A DNA stretch of 64,000 nucleotides from Verrucomicrobiota bacterium (GTDB lineage Bacteria > Verrucomicrobiota > Kiritimatiellia > SS1-B-03-39 > UBA6053), in contig JAFIGD010000005.1 of the NCBI GenBank assembly GCA_020831625.1, positions 88,353-152,352 of the forward strand, in the 5' to 3' direction. Both the position numbers and the translations under genes were made by a program. Below, one piece after another: positions 53,876 to 62,372 of this stretch (the first letter of the stretch is position 1; every line of letters starts with the position of its first letter). The notes beneath the pieces were generated by a model. It saw only the letters and a program-made list of their open reading frames with translations. It did not search any database and had not been told where the DNA came from.

Positions 53876-54667
53876 TCACGGTTTCAGTTTTCCGGCGCGG
53901 CGGGGGGAGTGGCCGTAATAACGGGTGTAGGCCCGGCTGAAGGCGCTGGGCTCGCTGAATCCCAACTGCTCGGACAGTTCGGCGAGGGTCTCCTGTCCGA
54001 GCTGGAGGCGGCGGCGGGCGATTCCCATGCGGATCTCGGTGTACACCTCTTTGGGCGGCCGGCCTTTGACTTGAAGGAACATTCGCCGCAAGTGCGGCGG
54101 GGAAAGGCCGATGCGGCGGGCGATCCGCTCGGCGGTCCATTGTTCCCGCAGGTGTCCAATGTAGAGGCCGCACGCCTCTTCGACGCGCTGCTCCGCCTGT
54201 GAGGCGGCGTGACTCTTTGCGGGAAAGGCTGAATTCCGCAGCACGAGAATGGACAGATCCAGATGAAGTTTTTCCAACGTGAGGATGTTTTCAGCGGTGG
54301 CCCCGGCGGCCAGGGCTTTCGCGGATTCGGCCCGGGCCAGAATATCGCGGGACGCCTCCCGGGTGACCGGGATGGAGAGAACGGGGCTGCTCCTCAGCAG
54401 ATCCTCCATGAGGGGATGCAGGGCGGAAAAATGGAAAACGGCGATTTCGCAGGGCGTATCGGTGGTGTCTCTCCATCCGTGCACCTGTTGTTTGGCGTGA
54501 ACCCAGAGGCGCGGAGAAAGCGGATCGAGGGACACGTCCCGATCATCCTCATACCAGGGACAGGCGGTGCCGGAGGCGATCAGCTGAAATTCAGCGTGGT
54601 GACGGCTGTGGGGATAAACAGGGTTTTTCCGATAGAACCGGGGTCCTGTATTCACATATTTGAGCAT
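53876..54667 (-). CDS. AraC family transcriptional regulator
   Basis: 263 residues. The N-terminus has the cupin-like arm (HHAEFQLIASGTACPWYEDD, LWVHAKQQVHGWRDT). The C-terminus is the double HTH (WTAERIARRIGLSPPHLRRM, ELSEQLGFSEPSAFSRAYTR, YYGHSPRR). Divergent from the oxidoreductase at 54815 with 147 bp between, so it probably controls that gene. Converges with prmA, 8 bp apart. Confidence 0.88.
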   Translation of the reverse strand: MLKYVNTGPRFYRKNPVYPHSRHHAEFQLIASGTACPWYEDDRDVSLDPLSPRLWVHAKQQVHGWRDTTDTPCEIAVFHFSALHPLMEDLLRSSPVLSIPVTREASRDILARAESAKALAAGATAENILTLEKLHLDLSILVLRNSAFPAKSHAASQAEQRVEEACGLYIGHLREQWTAERIARRIGLSPPHLRRMFLQVKGRPPKEVYTEIRMGIARRRLQLGQETLAELSEQLGFSEPSAFSRAYTRYYGHSPRRAGKLKP

Positions 54668-54760
54668 AGAAGGTTTTTGTAATCATGATCGTTTTTGTCA
54701 AGTTTTGCTTCCCTGCGGTCATGGATATTTTGCGTGGACTCGGGTAAAGGTTTTGCATTC

Positions 54761-54772
54761 TTCCGGCCGGAA
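54761..54772. promoter_or_regulatory. Palindrome TTCCGGCCGGAA in the divergent control region
   Basis: A perfect 12-bp palindrome 43 bp before the oxidoreductase start, followed by CGGCCGATATATAT. It is a possible operator for the divergent AraC regulator, although AraC sites are more often direct repeats. Confidence 0.4.
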
Positions 54773-54814
54773 CGGCCGATATATATGTAAACACGATGGA
54801 ACGGAGCAGAGAAA

Positions 54815-56140
54815 ATGAGTCAGGCAAAACGGTATGTGATTGTGGGTGTGGGCGGACGTTCGGACATGTACCGCCGGTATTTGGCGGATCCGAAAGCGGC
54901 GCACGGCGCGAAACTGGTCGGGTTTTGTGATATCAATCCGGGACGAATGGCGCTGGCCAACGCGGAGCTGGGGGAGAAATTCGGACATCCGCCGGTGGCG
55001 GAGGCGGGAATCGATGATTTTGAGGCGATGATCCGCGAACAGAAAGCGGACGGGGTGATTGTCACTTCCATGGACCGCACGCACGATGAGTTTATTTGCC
55101 GGGCCATGGAGGCGGGCTGTGATGTGATTACTGAAAAACCGATGACAACCGATGAGCGGAAATGTCGGAAAATTCTCGATGTGCAGCGGCGCACGGGCCG
55201 GAATCTCCGGGTGACGTTCAACTACCGCTACGCGCCGCGGAACAGCAAGGTGAAAGAGTTGCTGTCGCAGGGGGTGATCGGGCAGGTGTATTCCGTTCAT
55301 TTCGAGTGGTTTTTGAACACCAAGCACGGGGCGGATTATTTCCGGCGCTGGCACCGCGACAAGCGGAACAGCGGGGGGCTGATGGTGCACAAATCCACGC
55401 ATCACTTTGATTTGGTGAACTGGTGGCTGGATTCGCTGCCGGAAACGGTGATGGCGATGGGGGATCTGCGGTTTTACGGCCGGGCCAACGCCGAGGCCCG
55501 CGGTGTGCGGGAATTTTATCAGCGGGCCACCGGAAATCCGGTGGCGGAGAAAGACCCCTTCGCGCTGCCGATGGCGGAGGGAACCGGCCTGGCGAAGATG
55601 TATCTGGATCAGGAGAAATACGACGGCTATCAGCGGGATCAGTCCGTTTTCGGCGACGGAATTTCGATCGAGGATGATGTCGGGGTTCTGGTCCGGTATG
55701 CAAACCAGGCGACGATGAGCTATCATCTGACCGCGTATTCGCCCTGCGAGGGGTATCGGGTGGTCTTCAACGGCAGCAAAGGGCGTTTGGAATACGAGGT
55801 GATGGAGAAGGCCTACGTCAGCGGTGAAGAGGGAGACCACAACGCCTTGCGCAATGTTCAGGGCGCGGCTCCGGAGCCGGTGCGGGAACCGAATCTGATT
55901 CTGGTGAGGCCGATGTGGGGCAAGCCGTTTCAGGTGGAGCTGCCGGAGACCAACGAAGGGGGGCACGGCGGCGGCGATATCCGGATGCTCAACGACATCT
56001 TTATCGGAGGCGAAGCCGATCCGCTGGGCCGCGCCGCCGGGCATATTGACGGCGCGGCCTCTATTCTTACCGGGGTGGCCGCGAACCGCTCCATGGCCAC
56101 CGGACTGCCGGTGCAGATCCGGGACCTTGGAGTTTTCTAA
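54815..56140 (+). CDS. Gfo/Idh/MocA family oxidoreductase
   Basis: 441 residues. N-terminal Rossmann fold RYVIVGVGGRSDMYRRYL (GxGGRS variant), FCDINPGRMALANAELGEKF, then VITEKPMTTDERKCRKI with the family lysine of EKP, and a C-terminal beta domain (SVHFEWFLNTKHGADYFRRW, GGLMVHKSTHHFDLVNWWL with the catalytic histidine region). Such enzymes oxidise or reduce sugars with NAD(P). The longer C-terminus resembles members linked to polysaccharide degradation. Regulated probably by the divergent AraC gene. Confidence 0.9.
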   Translation: MSQAKRYVIVGVGGRSDMYRRYLADPKAAHGAKLVGFCDINPGRMALANAELGEKFGHPPVAEAGIDDFEAMIREQKADGVIVTSMDRTHDEFICRAMEAGCDVITEKPMTTDERKCRKILDVQRRTGRNLRVTFNYRYAPRNSKVKELLSQGVIGQVYSVHFEWFLNTKHGADYFRRWHRDKRNSGGLMVHKSTHHFDLVNWWLDSLPETVMAMGDLRFYGRANAEARGVREFYQRATGNPVAEKDPFALPMAEGTGLAKMYLDQEKYDGYQRDQSVFGDGISIEDDVGVLVRYANQATMSYHLTAYSPCEGYRVVFNGSKGRLEYEVMEKAYVSGEEGDHNALRNVQGAAPEPVREPNLILVRPMWGKPFQVELPETNEGGHGGGDIRMLNDIFIGGEADPLGRAAGHIDGAASILTGVAANRSMATGLPVQIRDLGVF

Positions 56141-56158
56141 GGGTTTTCAGGTTTCGGG

Positions 56159-56728
56159 TCAGCGCGCGGGGCGGTCAGGGCGGTCAGGCCGGTCAGGCCG
56201 CGCCGGCCGGTCGGGACGCGCGGGGCGGTCGGGGCGGTCAGGTCTTTCCGGGCGGTCCGGACGATCCTGTCCCGCATCGCCGGGCTGTTCCTGCTGACGG
56301 GCCTGGCGTTCCTTGCGGAGGGTTTCCCGCGCGGTGGCGCGTTCTTCTTCGTTCAGGACTCCGTCACCGTCGGCATCGAAGCGCCGGATCATTTCCTCGC
56401 GGGAGGGTGCGACCGGCAAGCCGGCGGCGATACGCTCCTGGCGGCGGGCTTCCCGCTGTTGGATCCGTTCCTCCCGCATGGCTTTGCGCGCTGCGGCGCG
56501 TTCCTCTTCGTTGAGAACCCCGTCCCCGTCGGCGTCAAAGCGCCGGATGATTTCTTCGCGGTCGGGGCGTTCAGGTCTGTCGGGACGGTCCGCGCGGGGG
56601 CGTTCGGCTTGAGGCCGCTGGCGTTGCCGGTCGGGACGCGGCTGTTCCTGCTCCCCGGCGGTCAGGGGGAGGGCGCAGAGGCTGCCAAGCGTGATGCCGG
56701 AAAGAATTAATCGGAGTGAGGTCTTCAT
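56159..56728 (-). CDS. Secreted EF-hand protein with RPDRPD repeats
   Basis: 189 residues: signal peptide (LRLILSGITLGSLCALPLTA), a PDRQRQRPQAERPRADRPDR linker, two EF-hand loops with identical FDADGDGVLNEEE at about 66 and 120, each followed by a charged helix, and a C-terminal tail of RPDRPDRPAR. The DNA of the tail (56160-56250) is a 9-bp GGTCAGGGC-like minisatellite. Calsymin-like EF-hand proteins bind calcium; role unknown, perhaps in the periplasm or matrix. Convergent with the oxidoreductase, 18 bp apart. Confidence 0.85.
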   Translation of the reverse strand: MKTSLRLILSGITLGSLCALPLTAGEQEQPRPDRQRQRPQAERPRADRPDRPERPDREEIIRRFDADGDGVLNEEERAAARKAMREERIQQREARRQERIAAGLPVAPSREEMIRRFDADGDGVLNEEERATARETLRKERQARQQEQPGDAGQDRPDRPERPDRPDRPARPDRPARPDRPDRPDRPAR

Positions 56729-56868
56729 TCGTGTCTCCTTGGGAGGTTGGGTTGAGTCTTCAGGTACGGGGATAAGAACGCGGGGCGGACGCGAATATTG
56801 TTTTGTTGGAAATCTTTATTGCCATTCCCGTTTTTTTTACGTATCCAGAGTGCCTTCCCGACTTCGGT

Positions 56869-56955
56869 GCCGGAGTGGCGGAACTGGCAGACGCGCCGGA
56901 CTCAAAATCCGGTGCCCGTGAGGGCGTGTGGGTTCGAGTCCCACCTCCGGTACCA
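56869..56955 (+). tRNA. tRNA-Leu (anticodon CAA)
   Basis: 87 bases with encoded CCA (56953-56955). Acceptor GCCGGAG/CTCCGGT (one G-U at 1-72), anticodon stem CCGGA/TCCGG with loop CTCAAAA giving CAA, long variable arm (TGCCCGTGAGGGCGTG) and T arm GTGGG-TTCGAGT-CCCAC. Confidence 0.95.
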
Positions 56956-57020
56956 ACTTTTTTGAATAGACTTTTTCGGCGGTTTGTGTTTAGAACCGTC
57001 GGATATCACGATTTAAGCGT

Positions 57021-57106
57021 GGTGGGATTGCGGAGCGGTCAAACGCATCAGACTGTAAATCTGACACCTTATGGTTTCGGAGGTTCGAATCCTCCTCCCA
57101 CCACCA
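57021..57106 (+). tRNA. tRNA-Tyr (anticodon GUA)
   Basis: 86 bases with encoded CCA. Acceptor GGTGGGA/TCCCACC, anticodon stem CAGA/TCTG with loop CTGTAAA giving GTA, variable arm and T arm GGAGG-TTCGAAT-CCTCC. It lies 65 bp after tRNA-Leu, likely in the same transcript. Confidence 0.96.
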
Positions 57107-57111
57107 TCTTT

Positions 57112-57138
57112 GACCCGGTCTTTGGACCGGGTTTTTTG
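57112..57138 (+). terminator. Terminator of the tRNA pair
   Basis: ACCCGGTC (57113-57120) and GACCGGGT (57125-57132) form a perfect 8-bp stem over TTTG, followed by a run of T. It also faces the end of the minus-strand gene at 57142. Confidence 0.85.
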
Positions 57139-57141
57139 TGT

Positions 57142-60072
57142 TTAAGGAGAAGGGTTTTCTCTGAATTTTTGCAGTGGGTCCGCGCCGAGCCTTCGCAGGG
57201 TGGAGGCGATGAAGGCGTGGGACATGAGCCGGGAATTCAAATGCATATCCTCTGTCAGAATTCCTTCAGCCAGATCGGCATGACCGGTTTCCACCAGGAA
57301 TAATGCGGTGAAAAAGCGGAACAGGGTATTATAAGCTACGCGGGAAGAAAGGACCTCAGACCGGAGTGTCTCAGCACGGGCAAGAAATTTTTCCCCGGGC
57401 CATTCTTCATCAAGTGCACGGAGAAAAAGGGCCGCCAGGCTTTGGTTGGCCCGGTAGACGTTGGCACCGGGCCCATCCTCAATGACCTCGGCCATGATCT
57501 GTTCTAATTGTCGGGTGGTGATCTCCAGATGGTTCAGGTGCAGATTCACCAGTGCGGCATGCAGCAAATTGTAGTTGGGTTGTCCGGCCTCATGCACCGC
57601 CGCCAGGCTCTTTGCCGCGTCTTCAAATTCGCCGAGGCTGAACCGCATTCCGGCATATTGCTGGAGGTTGAACGGTTTTTCGGCAAGTTCAATGCGGAGT
57701 TCATCCCGGTCGCCAATCTCAAATAACAAATAGTTCATCATTTTTCGAAACAGAGTGGTTCCGTAGCGCCGGTTCCGGGCCTGCAGGTATTCCATGCCCT
57801 TTTGAGTGTTTCCGAGAATCATATGATTGGTCGCCGCAACCCTCAACCCCCAGGCCGAATAGGAGGCTGCCGCCCGCTCCGCAAAGGGGAGCGCCTCACG
57901 GGGGCGTCCGCTTTCAAGGAAATGGTAGGCGATTTGCCGGTTATTCGCGGCCCGCCTCAGAGCTGTATCGGGAAGATCGTCAAAAGAGCGGCGGACTTCC
58001 AGCCATTTTTCTTCATCGCCGCGCTCGAGGTAAATCGCCGCCAGGCCGTCAAAAAGCCGTTTGGAACCCAGTTCCGCCGCCGCGAATTCAAAGAAGGGGA
58101 TGGCTTCATCCGGGCGGCCTTCCCGTCTCAGCCGCAATGCGTATACGCCCGCGATCAGAGGATGACCGGGGAGCCGTTCATCCGCGATCCGTTTTATGTC
58201 CTCCCAGTCATCGCCGGTTTGAATTTTATCGGCAAGGGCCCGGGGATGATAGGGATTGATTCCAGTCAGGATATCGTTTGCTATGGCGTTTCGGATCCGT
58301 CCCCGGTGCGTGGCCCGCATTTCAGAAAACCGGAGCATATCCGTGTGGCTTCCCCGGAAAAGATTGTGCAGGGCATCCCGCCGGGATTGATCCTTGAACT
58401 GTTCTGTCCGGCTGTTTGCCCAGTGCCGCAAAAATGGATGCATGGGCGGAACCGCATCTCTCAATTCCACCGATTCCAGGAGTGCGCGGACCTCCTCTTC
58501 GTCTTCGGAGAGCCGGTGGTCATAGGATTTGAGCACATTCACCAGCGGGTGCCCCTCGAAACCGGGCAGCAGCTCATCCAGAGTGTTCCCGGTGTCCACA
58601 CTCCAGCGCCTGGCCATAAAATCAAGGCGCAGCGCCGCGTTGTAGAAGTGGGTGTTCCAGAACACGTGTCCCAACACTCTCCAGCAGGGGTAGCCGTTTT
58701 CTGCAAAAGGCCCCTCAGCTGCCGCCCGGTAAAGCCTGCGGTATTTCTCTTGATCCTCCATATGCACCTGACGCTGCGGCGGGCGTGCCGGGCTCAGTCC
58801 CAGCGCTTGCAGGAGCAGCGTTTCGAACAATGCATCCTCATGCTGTGAAGGCGGGTCGGGGCGCGTTGCGTTCTCCGCAAATGTTCCGGAGAAATTCTCC
58901 AGTCCCGGAATACCGCTCCTGAAGAGTTCCCGGTTGATGTTCATGCCCTCCCGGGTTGCGAAATGGAGACGGCTGACGCCCACCTCCTGATTCGAGATAT
59001 CCAGGACCCGGACATTTCCCGGGGTGAATTCCCTCAGCCCGTCCACAATTGCGGTGACATAATTGGGCTCATGAAAATGCTGCACGGAAATCATTCCCAG
59101 CAGTGCGGAAAGCTGTGCGTGGGGCAGATCGCCCGCGGCCTCGGCCTCAAGAGTGCTCAAATCGAACCGATAGAAAGACTGGAGTGTGGATGTGAGCGCA
59201 TCCGTCTCATCCTCCAGGATGTCAAACATGGCCTTCGCCAGATGGGGATACATTCCGAGCGTGTAGGCGTAGGCCCGGGTGCGGACGGTCATCTCTGTGT
59301 CACCATGCAACTGCCGCATCAACCCTGCATAGAGCATCGAACGGGCGCTGGCCGCAAAAGGAAACGTGTTCCAGGAGTGACGGGTCAGCTGGCCCAGATT
59401 CGCATACCCATAAACGAGTCCCTGAAGAATTTCTTCGGTCAACCCCTCCAGAGAGGCCCTTGCATGCCAATAGCGCAAAGCTCTAAACTGATCCAACGGA
59501 TTCATTGCCCACATGACCTCTTCAATGTTCAGATCCGGCACGTCAACCCTGCGGGAGGAGGATGTCCGCTTTTGGATCGATTCCCTGAGGAAACGGGCCA
59601 GATCCTCGGGAATCATTTCGGCAAGCTCCAGAATGATCCCGGATAAATGGGGGGTGTCCGGTGCGGAGACCTTTTTGCTCAGTCGGGGCCCGGTTTCATT
59701 GCCGCGGATCCGGAGATCAAGGTGAAGAACATGCCGGGGGGTCCACTCCACGTGAACATCAAGGACGGGTCCTGAAAAAATTTCGTGATATTCCGCGCGG
59801 TCGATGACCGCATCCTCGGGCATCCGATCCGCAAAATGAAGGCTGGAAATCACCAGGGCCTGCCGCACAAGTTCCCGGTTGATATGACTCTGATAATGCT
59901 TGGGCGCCCGGCCGCTGTGGCGTGAAAACGCGATAAAAAAGTCCGCCTCCATCGGCGCGTCTGCCTCTGCGGTTCGTCCTGTGACAGAGAGAAGGCAAAC
60001 AATTCCCCAAAGTAAAACGGCAATGGGACGAAAAGCGGGCATTGGGTTCATGAACATTTTCATGGGTGTCAT
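57142..60072 (-). CDS. Large secreted helical-repeat protein of unknown function
   Basis: About 976 residues from ATG 60072; a TTG at 60081 and further ATGs to 60042 are alternatives. A signal peptide is clear (AFRPIAVLLWGIVCLLSVTG). The first 150 residues are mixed alpha/beta (FFIAFSRHSGRAPKHYQSHI, HEIFSGPVLDVHVEWTPRHV). The rest is almost all helical with TPR-like pairs, for example YALRLRREGRPDEAIPFFEF followed by YLERGDEEKWLEVRRSFDDL, and AYHFLESGRPREALPFAERA. No enzyme motif was seen. Probably periplasmic. I do not recognise the family; a repeat-based scaffold is the best description. Confidence 0.75.
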   Translation of the reverse strand: MTPMKMFMNPMPAFRPIAVLLWGIVCLLSVTGRTAEADAPMEADFFIAFSRHSGRAPKHYQSHINRELVRQALVISSLHFADRMPEDAVIDRAEYHEIFSGPVLDVHVEWTPRHVLHLDLRIRGNETGPRLSKKVSAPDTPHLSGIILELAEMIPEDLARFLRESIQKRTSSSRRVDVPDLNIEEVMWAMNPLDQFRALRYWHARASLEGLTEEILQGLVYGYANLGQLTRHSWNTFPFAASARSMLYAGLMRQLHGDTEMTVRTRAYAYTLGMYPHLAKAMFDILEDETDALTSTLQSFYRFDLSTLEAEAAGDLPHAQLSALLGMISVQHFHEPNYVTAIVDGLREFTPGNVRVLDISNQEVGVSRLHFATREGMNINRELFRSGIPGLENFSGTFAENATRPDPPSQHEDALFETLLLQALGLSPARPPQRQVHMEDQEKYRRLYRAAAEGPFAENGYPCWRVLGHVFWNTHFYNAALRLDFMARRWSVDTGNTLDELLPGFEGHPLVNVLKSYDHRLSEDEEEVRALLESVELRDAVPPMHPFLRHWANSRTEQFKDQSRRDALHNLFRGSHTDMLRFSEMRATHRGRIRNAIANDILTGINPYHPRALADKIQTGDDWEDIKRIADERLPGHPLIAGVYALRLRREGRPDEAIPFFEFAAAELGSKRLFDGLAAIYLERGDEEKWLEVRRSFDDLPDTALRRAANNRQIAYHFLESGRPREALPFAERAAASYSAWGLRVAATNHMILGNTQKGMEYLQARNRRYGTTLFRKMMNYLLFEIGDRDELRIELAEKPFNLQQYAGMRFSLGEFEDAAKSLAAVHEAGQPNYNLLHAALVNLHLNHLEITTRQLEQIMAEVIEDGPGANVYRANQSLAALFLRALDEEWPGEKFLARAETLRSEVLSSRVAYNTLFRFFTALFLVETGHADLAEGILTEDMHLNSRLMSHAFIASTLRRLGADPLQKFRENPSP

Positions 60073-60166
60073 GACTCGCAATTCATGCTAATATTGTCAA
60101 GATTTTGTCCGGTTTTCGGCGAACAAAGAGCCTGCGGACAAACCGAAAGGGTACGGAGACTGCGTT

Positions 60167-60186
60167 TTAAATTAACAGGTGTTTAA
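60167..60186. repeat. ACAGG palindrome family, imperfect copy
   Basis: TTAAATTA-ACAGG-TGTTTAA lies between two minus-strand genes, a relative of 22305 and 62342. Confidence 0.45.
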
Positions 60187-60190
60187 TGGA

Positions 60191-60856
60191 TCAGTCGATG
60201 CTGTTCACCACGTCTGTGAAAAGATCTCCGGCAAAAACCAGGGTTTTCAAACTGAAGTGGAAGAACTCATTCAGGGGACGATTGAAAAGCGGTTGGCTTA
60301 AAAGGCTCTGACTGTCGGGGTGCTGCAGTTCGGTGTCCGCTTTGATTTTGATCTCAAGGGCTATGGCTGTGTTGATGACCGCCTTTTGAAATGCGTCCCT
60401 CGCTGTCCGGTAGCGTTTGGATTTTTTTAAGGATTTTGAAACCTCCTTTAATTGCAGTTCGATAAGGCTGTAGCCCGTGAGAAAGCCGGTTTTCCAGTGG
60501 TAAACCGGGTGATCTGTCGGGTTTTGACCGGAAAGAGTCGGCGGAACGGACAGGGTGTGCGCTTTGAAGAGTTGGCTTTGATCCAGAGCATCCTGGATCT
60601 CTGTGTGAACGATGATGATATCGCCGATCAGGGTTTCGGCTTTCAGGCTTTCCGGCGGGAGGAATTGGTCAAGATATGTGCCCCAGATGCCGATGTCGAT
60701 TTCGAAGGGAGCCAATTCCAATGCGAAGAGGAATCCTTCCAGTGCGGGATAGGAAAACGGGAGAAAGCCGTCTTCCTCCTCGTGAAGCAGGGGAAGCAGT
60801 TTTTTTAAACGGCTACGGGCCTGAAGAAGTTCAAGGGGGGTGTGATGCGCGTCCAT
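60191..60856 (-). CDS. UPF0149 (YgfB/YecA)-like protein
   Basis: 221 residues, no signal peptide. The first part reads FSYPALEGFLFALELAPFEI followed by DIGIWGTYLDQFLPPE, similar to the LxGFLxALxxxP start of UPF0149 proteins. The remainder is helical with no clear motif. Function of the family is unsettled; some have a zinc-binding SEC-C tail, absent here. Divergent from waaA, 84 bp apart. Confidence 0.5.
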   Translation of the reverse strand: MDAHHTPLELLQARSRLKKLLPLLHEEEDGFLPFSYPALEGFLFALELAPFEIDIGIWGTYLDQFLPPESLKAETLIGDIIIVHTEIQDALDQSQLFKAHTLSVPPTLSGQNPTDHPVYHWKTGFLTGYSLIELQLKEVSKSLKKSKRYRTARDAFQKAVINTAIALEIKIKADTELQHPDSQSLLSQPLFNRPLNEFFHFSLKTLVFAGDLFTDVVNSID

Positions 60857-60940
60857 GGATTTTGTCTCTTAAAGATTTATGGAGGTGTTTTCGAGCGAAA
60901 TGCGATTGTGAATCGTATTGTTTTTTCAGGGGGCGCAATT

Positions 60941-62260
60941 ATGGGTGACGGGGTGTTTTGGATTTTCTACAATGTGTTGTTTCACGTGGTGTACGTGCTG
61001 ATGCTGCCGAAGTTTCTTTGGCGGATGCGTCGGCGCGGGGGATATCGCCGGGGGTTCTTTCAGCGGGTTTTCCGAGTGTCGGAAACCGAGAGGGGTATGC
61101 TTTCCGAGGGTCGGAAACTGTGGGTTCACGCGGTGAGTGTGGGGGAACTGCATGTGGGGCTGGCGTTTATGAGGGCCTGGAGGGAGGCCCATCCGGAGGT
61201 GTCGTTTTTACTGACGGTGAACACAAGCACCGCGCACGCGCTGGCGGAAAAGGCGCTGGATCCCCGGGATGTGCTGCTGTATCCGCCGGTGGACTCTCCG
61301 CCGGTGCTCAGGCGCATGCTGGACACAGTGGATGTGGAGGCGCTGGTGCTGGTGGAAACGGAGATGTGGCCGAATCTGCTGCGGGCGCTGCATCGGCGCG
61401 GGGTGCCGGTGATCCTGTTGAACGGCCGGATTTCAGACCGCTCCTTCGGCCGCCTGCAACTGGTTCCCTGGCTGACGCGGAGACTCTATCCGCTGGTGTC
61501 GCTGTTCTGCATGCAAAGCGAAGAGGACGCGCGGCGGGCGACGCTGCTGGGCGCGGCACCGGAGCGGGTGAAGGTGTTCGCGAGCGGGAAGTACGATTTG
61601 CCGCCCCGGGATCTGTCGGAAGAGGCGGCGCGGCGGGAGGTGCTGGAGCGGATGGGGATTTTGAAGGCCGGGAGCCGGGTGTTGCTGGGGAGTTCGACCT
61701 GGCCGGGGGAGGAGGCGGCTCTGGCGCGCATCTATGTGTCGCTGCGGGAGCGTTTTCCGGCTCTGGCGCTGATTCTGGTGCCGCGTCATTTTGAGCGGAC
61801 GGACGAGGTGAGCGCGGATTTGCGGGGGGCGGGATTGAAAGCGCTCCGCTGGTCGGCCGGGGAGCGGCCCGCGGCGGCGGATGAGGTGCTGGTGGTGGAC
61901 ACCACCGGCGAGCTGCGTCATTTCACCGGTTTGGCGGAGATGGTGTTTGTGGGCAAGAGTCTGTTCCGGAGCGAGGGGCAGAATCCGCTGGAGGCGGCGG
62001 CGGCGGGGGCCTGTGTGTTCACCGGGCCGGGCATGGATAATTTCCGGGAGGTGATGGGCGATCTGCGGGGCGCGGACGCGGTGCGGGAGGTTCGGGATGA
62101 AGCCGAATTGGCCGGGGCGGCGGCGGCTGTCCTGGCGGATCCGGAGGCGGGAAGGGCATCCGGCCGCCGCGCGGCGCAACGGGTCGCCTCCAAACGCGGG
62201 GCGACAGGCATGGCGCTGCGGGAGATTGAGAAAACGGTGGGAATGGCGAGTGACGAATGA
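60941..62260 (+). CDS. waaA: 3-deoxy-D-manno-octulosonic acid (Kdo) transferase
   Basis: 439 residues from ATG 60941; the frame is open upstream but MGDGVFWIFYNVLFHVVYVL is the normal membrane-anchored start. Family motifs: WVHAVSVGELHVGLAFMRAW, LTVNTSTAHALAEKAL, LVLVETEMWPNLLRALHRRG, PVILLNGRISDRSFGRL, CMQSEEDARRATLLGA, FVGKSLFRSEGQNPLEAAAA. It transfers Kdo to lipid A precursors at the inner membrane, so the organism makes LPS. Residues about 43-60 (VFRVSETERGMLSEGRK) are encoded by two TTCCGAG palindromes absorbed into the gene. Its last residues and stop (ASDE) come from the tandem repeat at 62246. Confidence 0.93.
   Translation: MGDGVFWIFYNVLFHVVYVLMLPKFLWRMRRRGGYRRGFFQRVFRVSETERGMLSEGRKLWVHAVSVGELHVGLAFMRAWREAHPEVSFLLTVNTSTAHALAEKALDPRDVLLYPPVDSPPVLRRMLDTVDVEALVLVETEMWPNLLRALHRRGVPVILLNGRISDRSFGRLQLVPWLTRRLYPLVSLFCMQSEEDARRATLLGAAPERVKVFASGKYDLPPRDLSEEAARREVLERMGILKAGSRVLLGSSTWPGEEAALARIYVSLRERFPALALILVPRHFERTDEVSADLRGAGLKALRWSAGERPAAADEVLVVDTTGELRHFTGLAEMVFVGKSLFRSEGQNPLEAAAAGACVFTGPGMDNFREVMGDLRGADAVREVRDEAELAGAAAAVLADPEAGRASGRRAAQRVASKRGATGMALREIEKTVGMASDE
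61069..61117. repeat. Two TTCCGAG palindromes inside waaA
   Basis: TTTCCGAGTGTCGGAAA at 61069-61085 and TTTCCGAGGGTCGGAAA at 61101-61117, 32 bp apart, close to the 31-bp spacing at 4910. Both are read in frame in a linker just before the conserved WVHAVSVGE. Confidence 0.85.
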
Positions 62261-62332
62261 CGAATGACGAATGACGAGTGGGGAGTGACGAGTGTGGAGT
62301 GACGAATGACGAGTGACGAATGACGAGTGACG
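62246..62332. repeat. GACGA(A/G)TG short tandem repeat
   Basis: About ten copies of an 8-bp unit GACGAATG or GACGAGTG, with GGGGAGTG variants. It includes the waaA stop codon. A shorter related tract (GGGGAATGACGAATGACCG) occurs right at the stop codon of the gene ending at 43999. Confidence 0.85.
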
Positions 62333-62341
62333 CGGGAACTC

Positions 62342-62365
62342 TTAAAATAACAGGCATTGTAAAGA
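62342..62365. repeat. ACAGG palindrome family, third copy
   Basis: Matches 22305-22328 at 22 of 24 positions (TTAAAATAACAGG then (C/T)ATT(G/T)TAAAGA). It sits at the very start of the Rhs frame. Confidence 0.55.
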
Positions 62366-62372
62366 AAGAACC

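Noticed and set aside
62246..62332. Short repeats considered as a CRISPR array
   Set aside because: Units are 8 bp with no spacers and no cas genes nearby; it is a simple tandem repeat.
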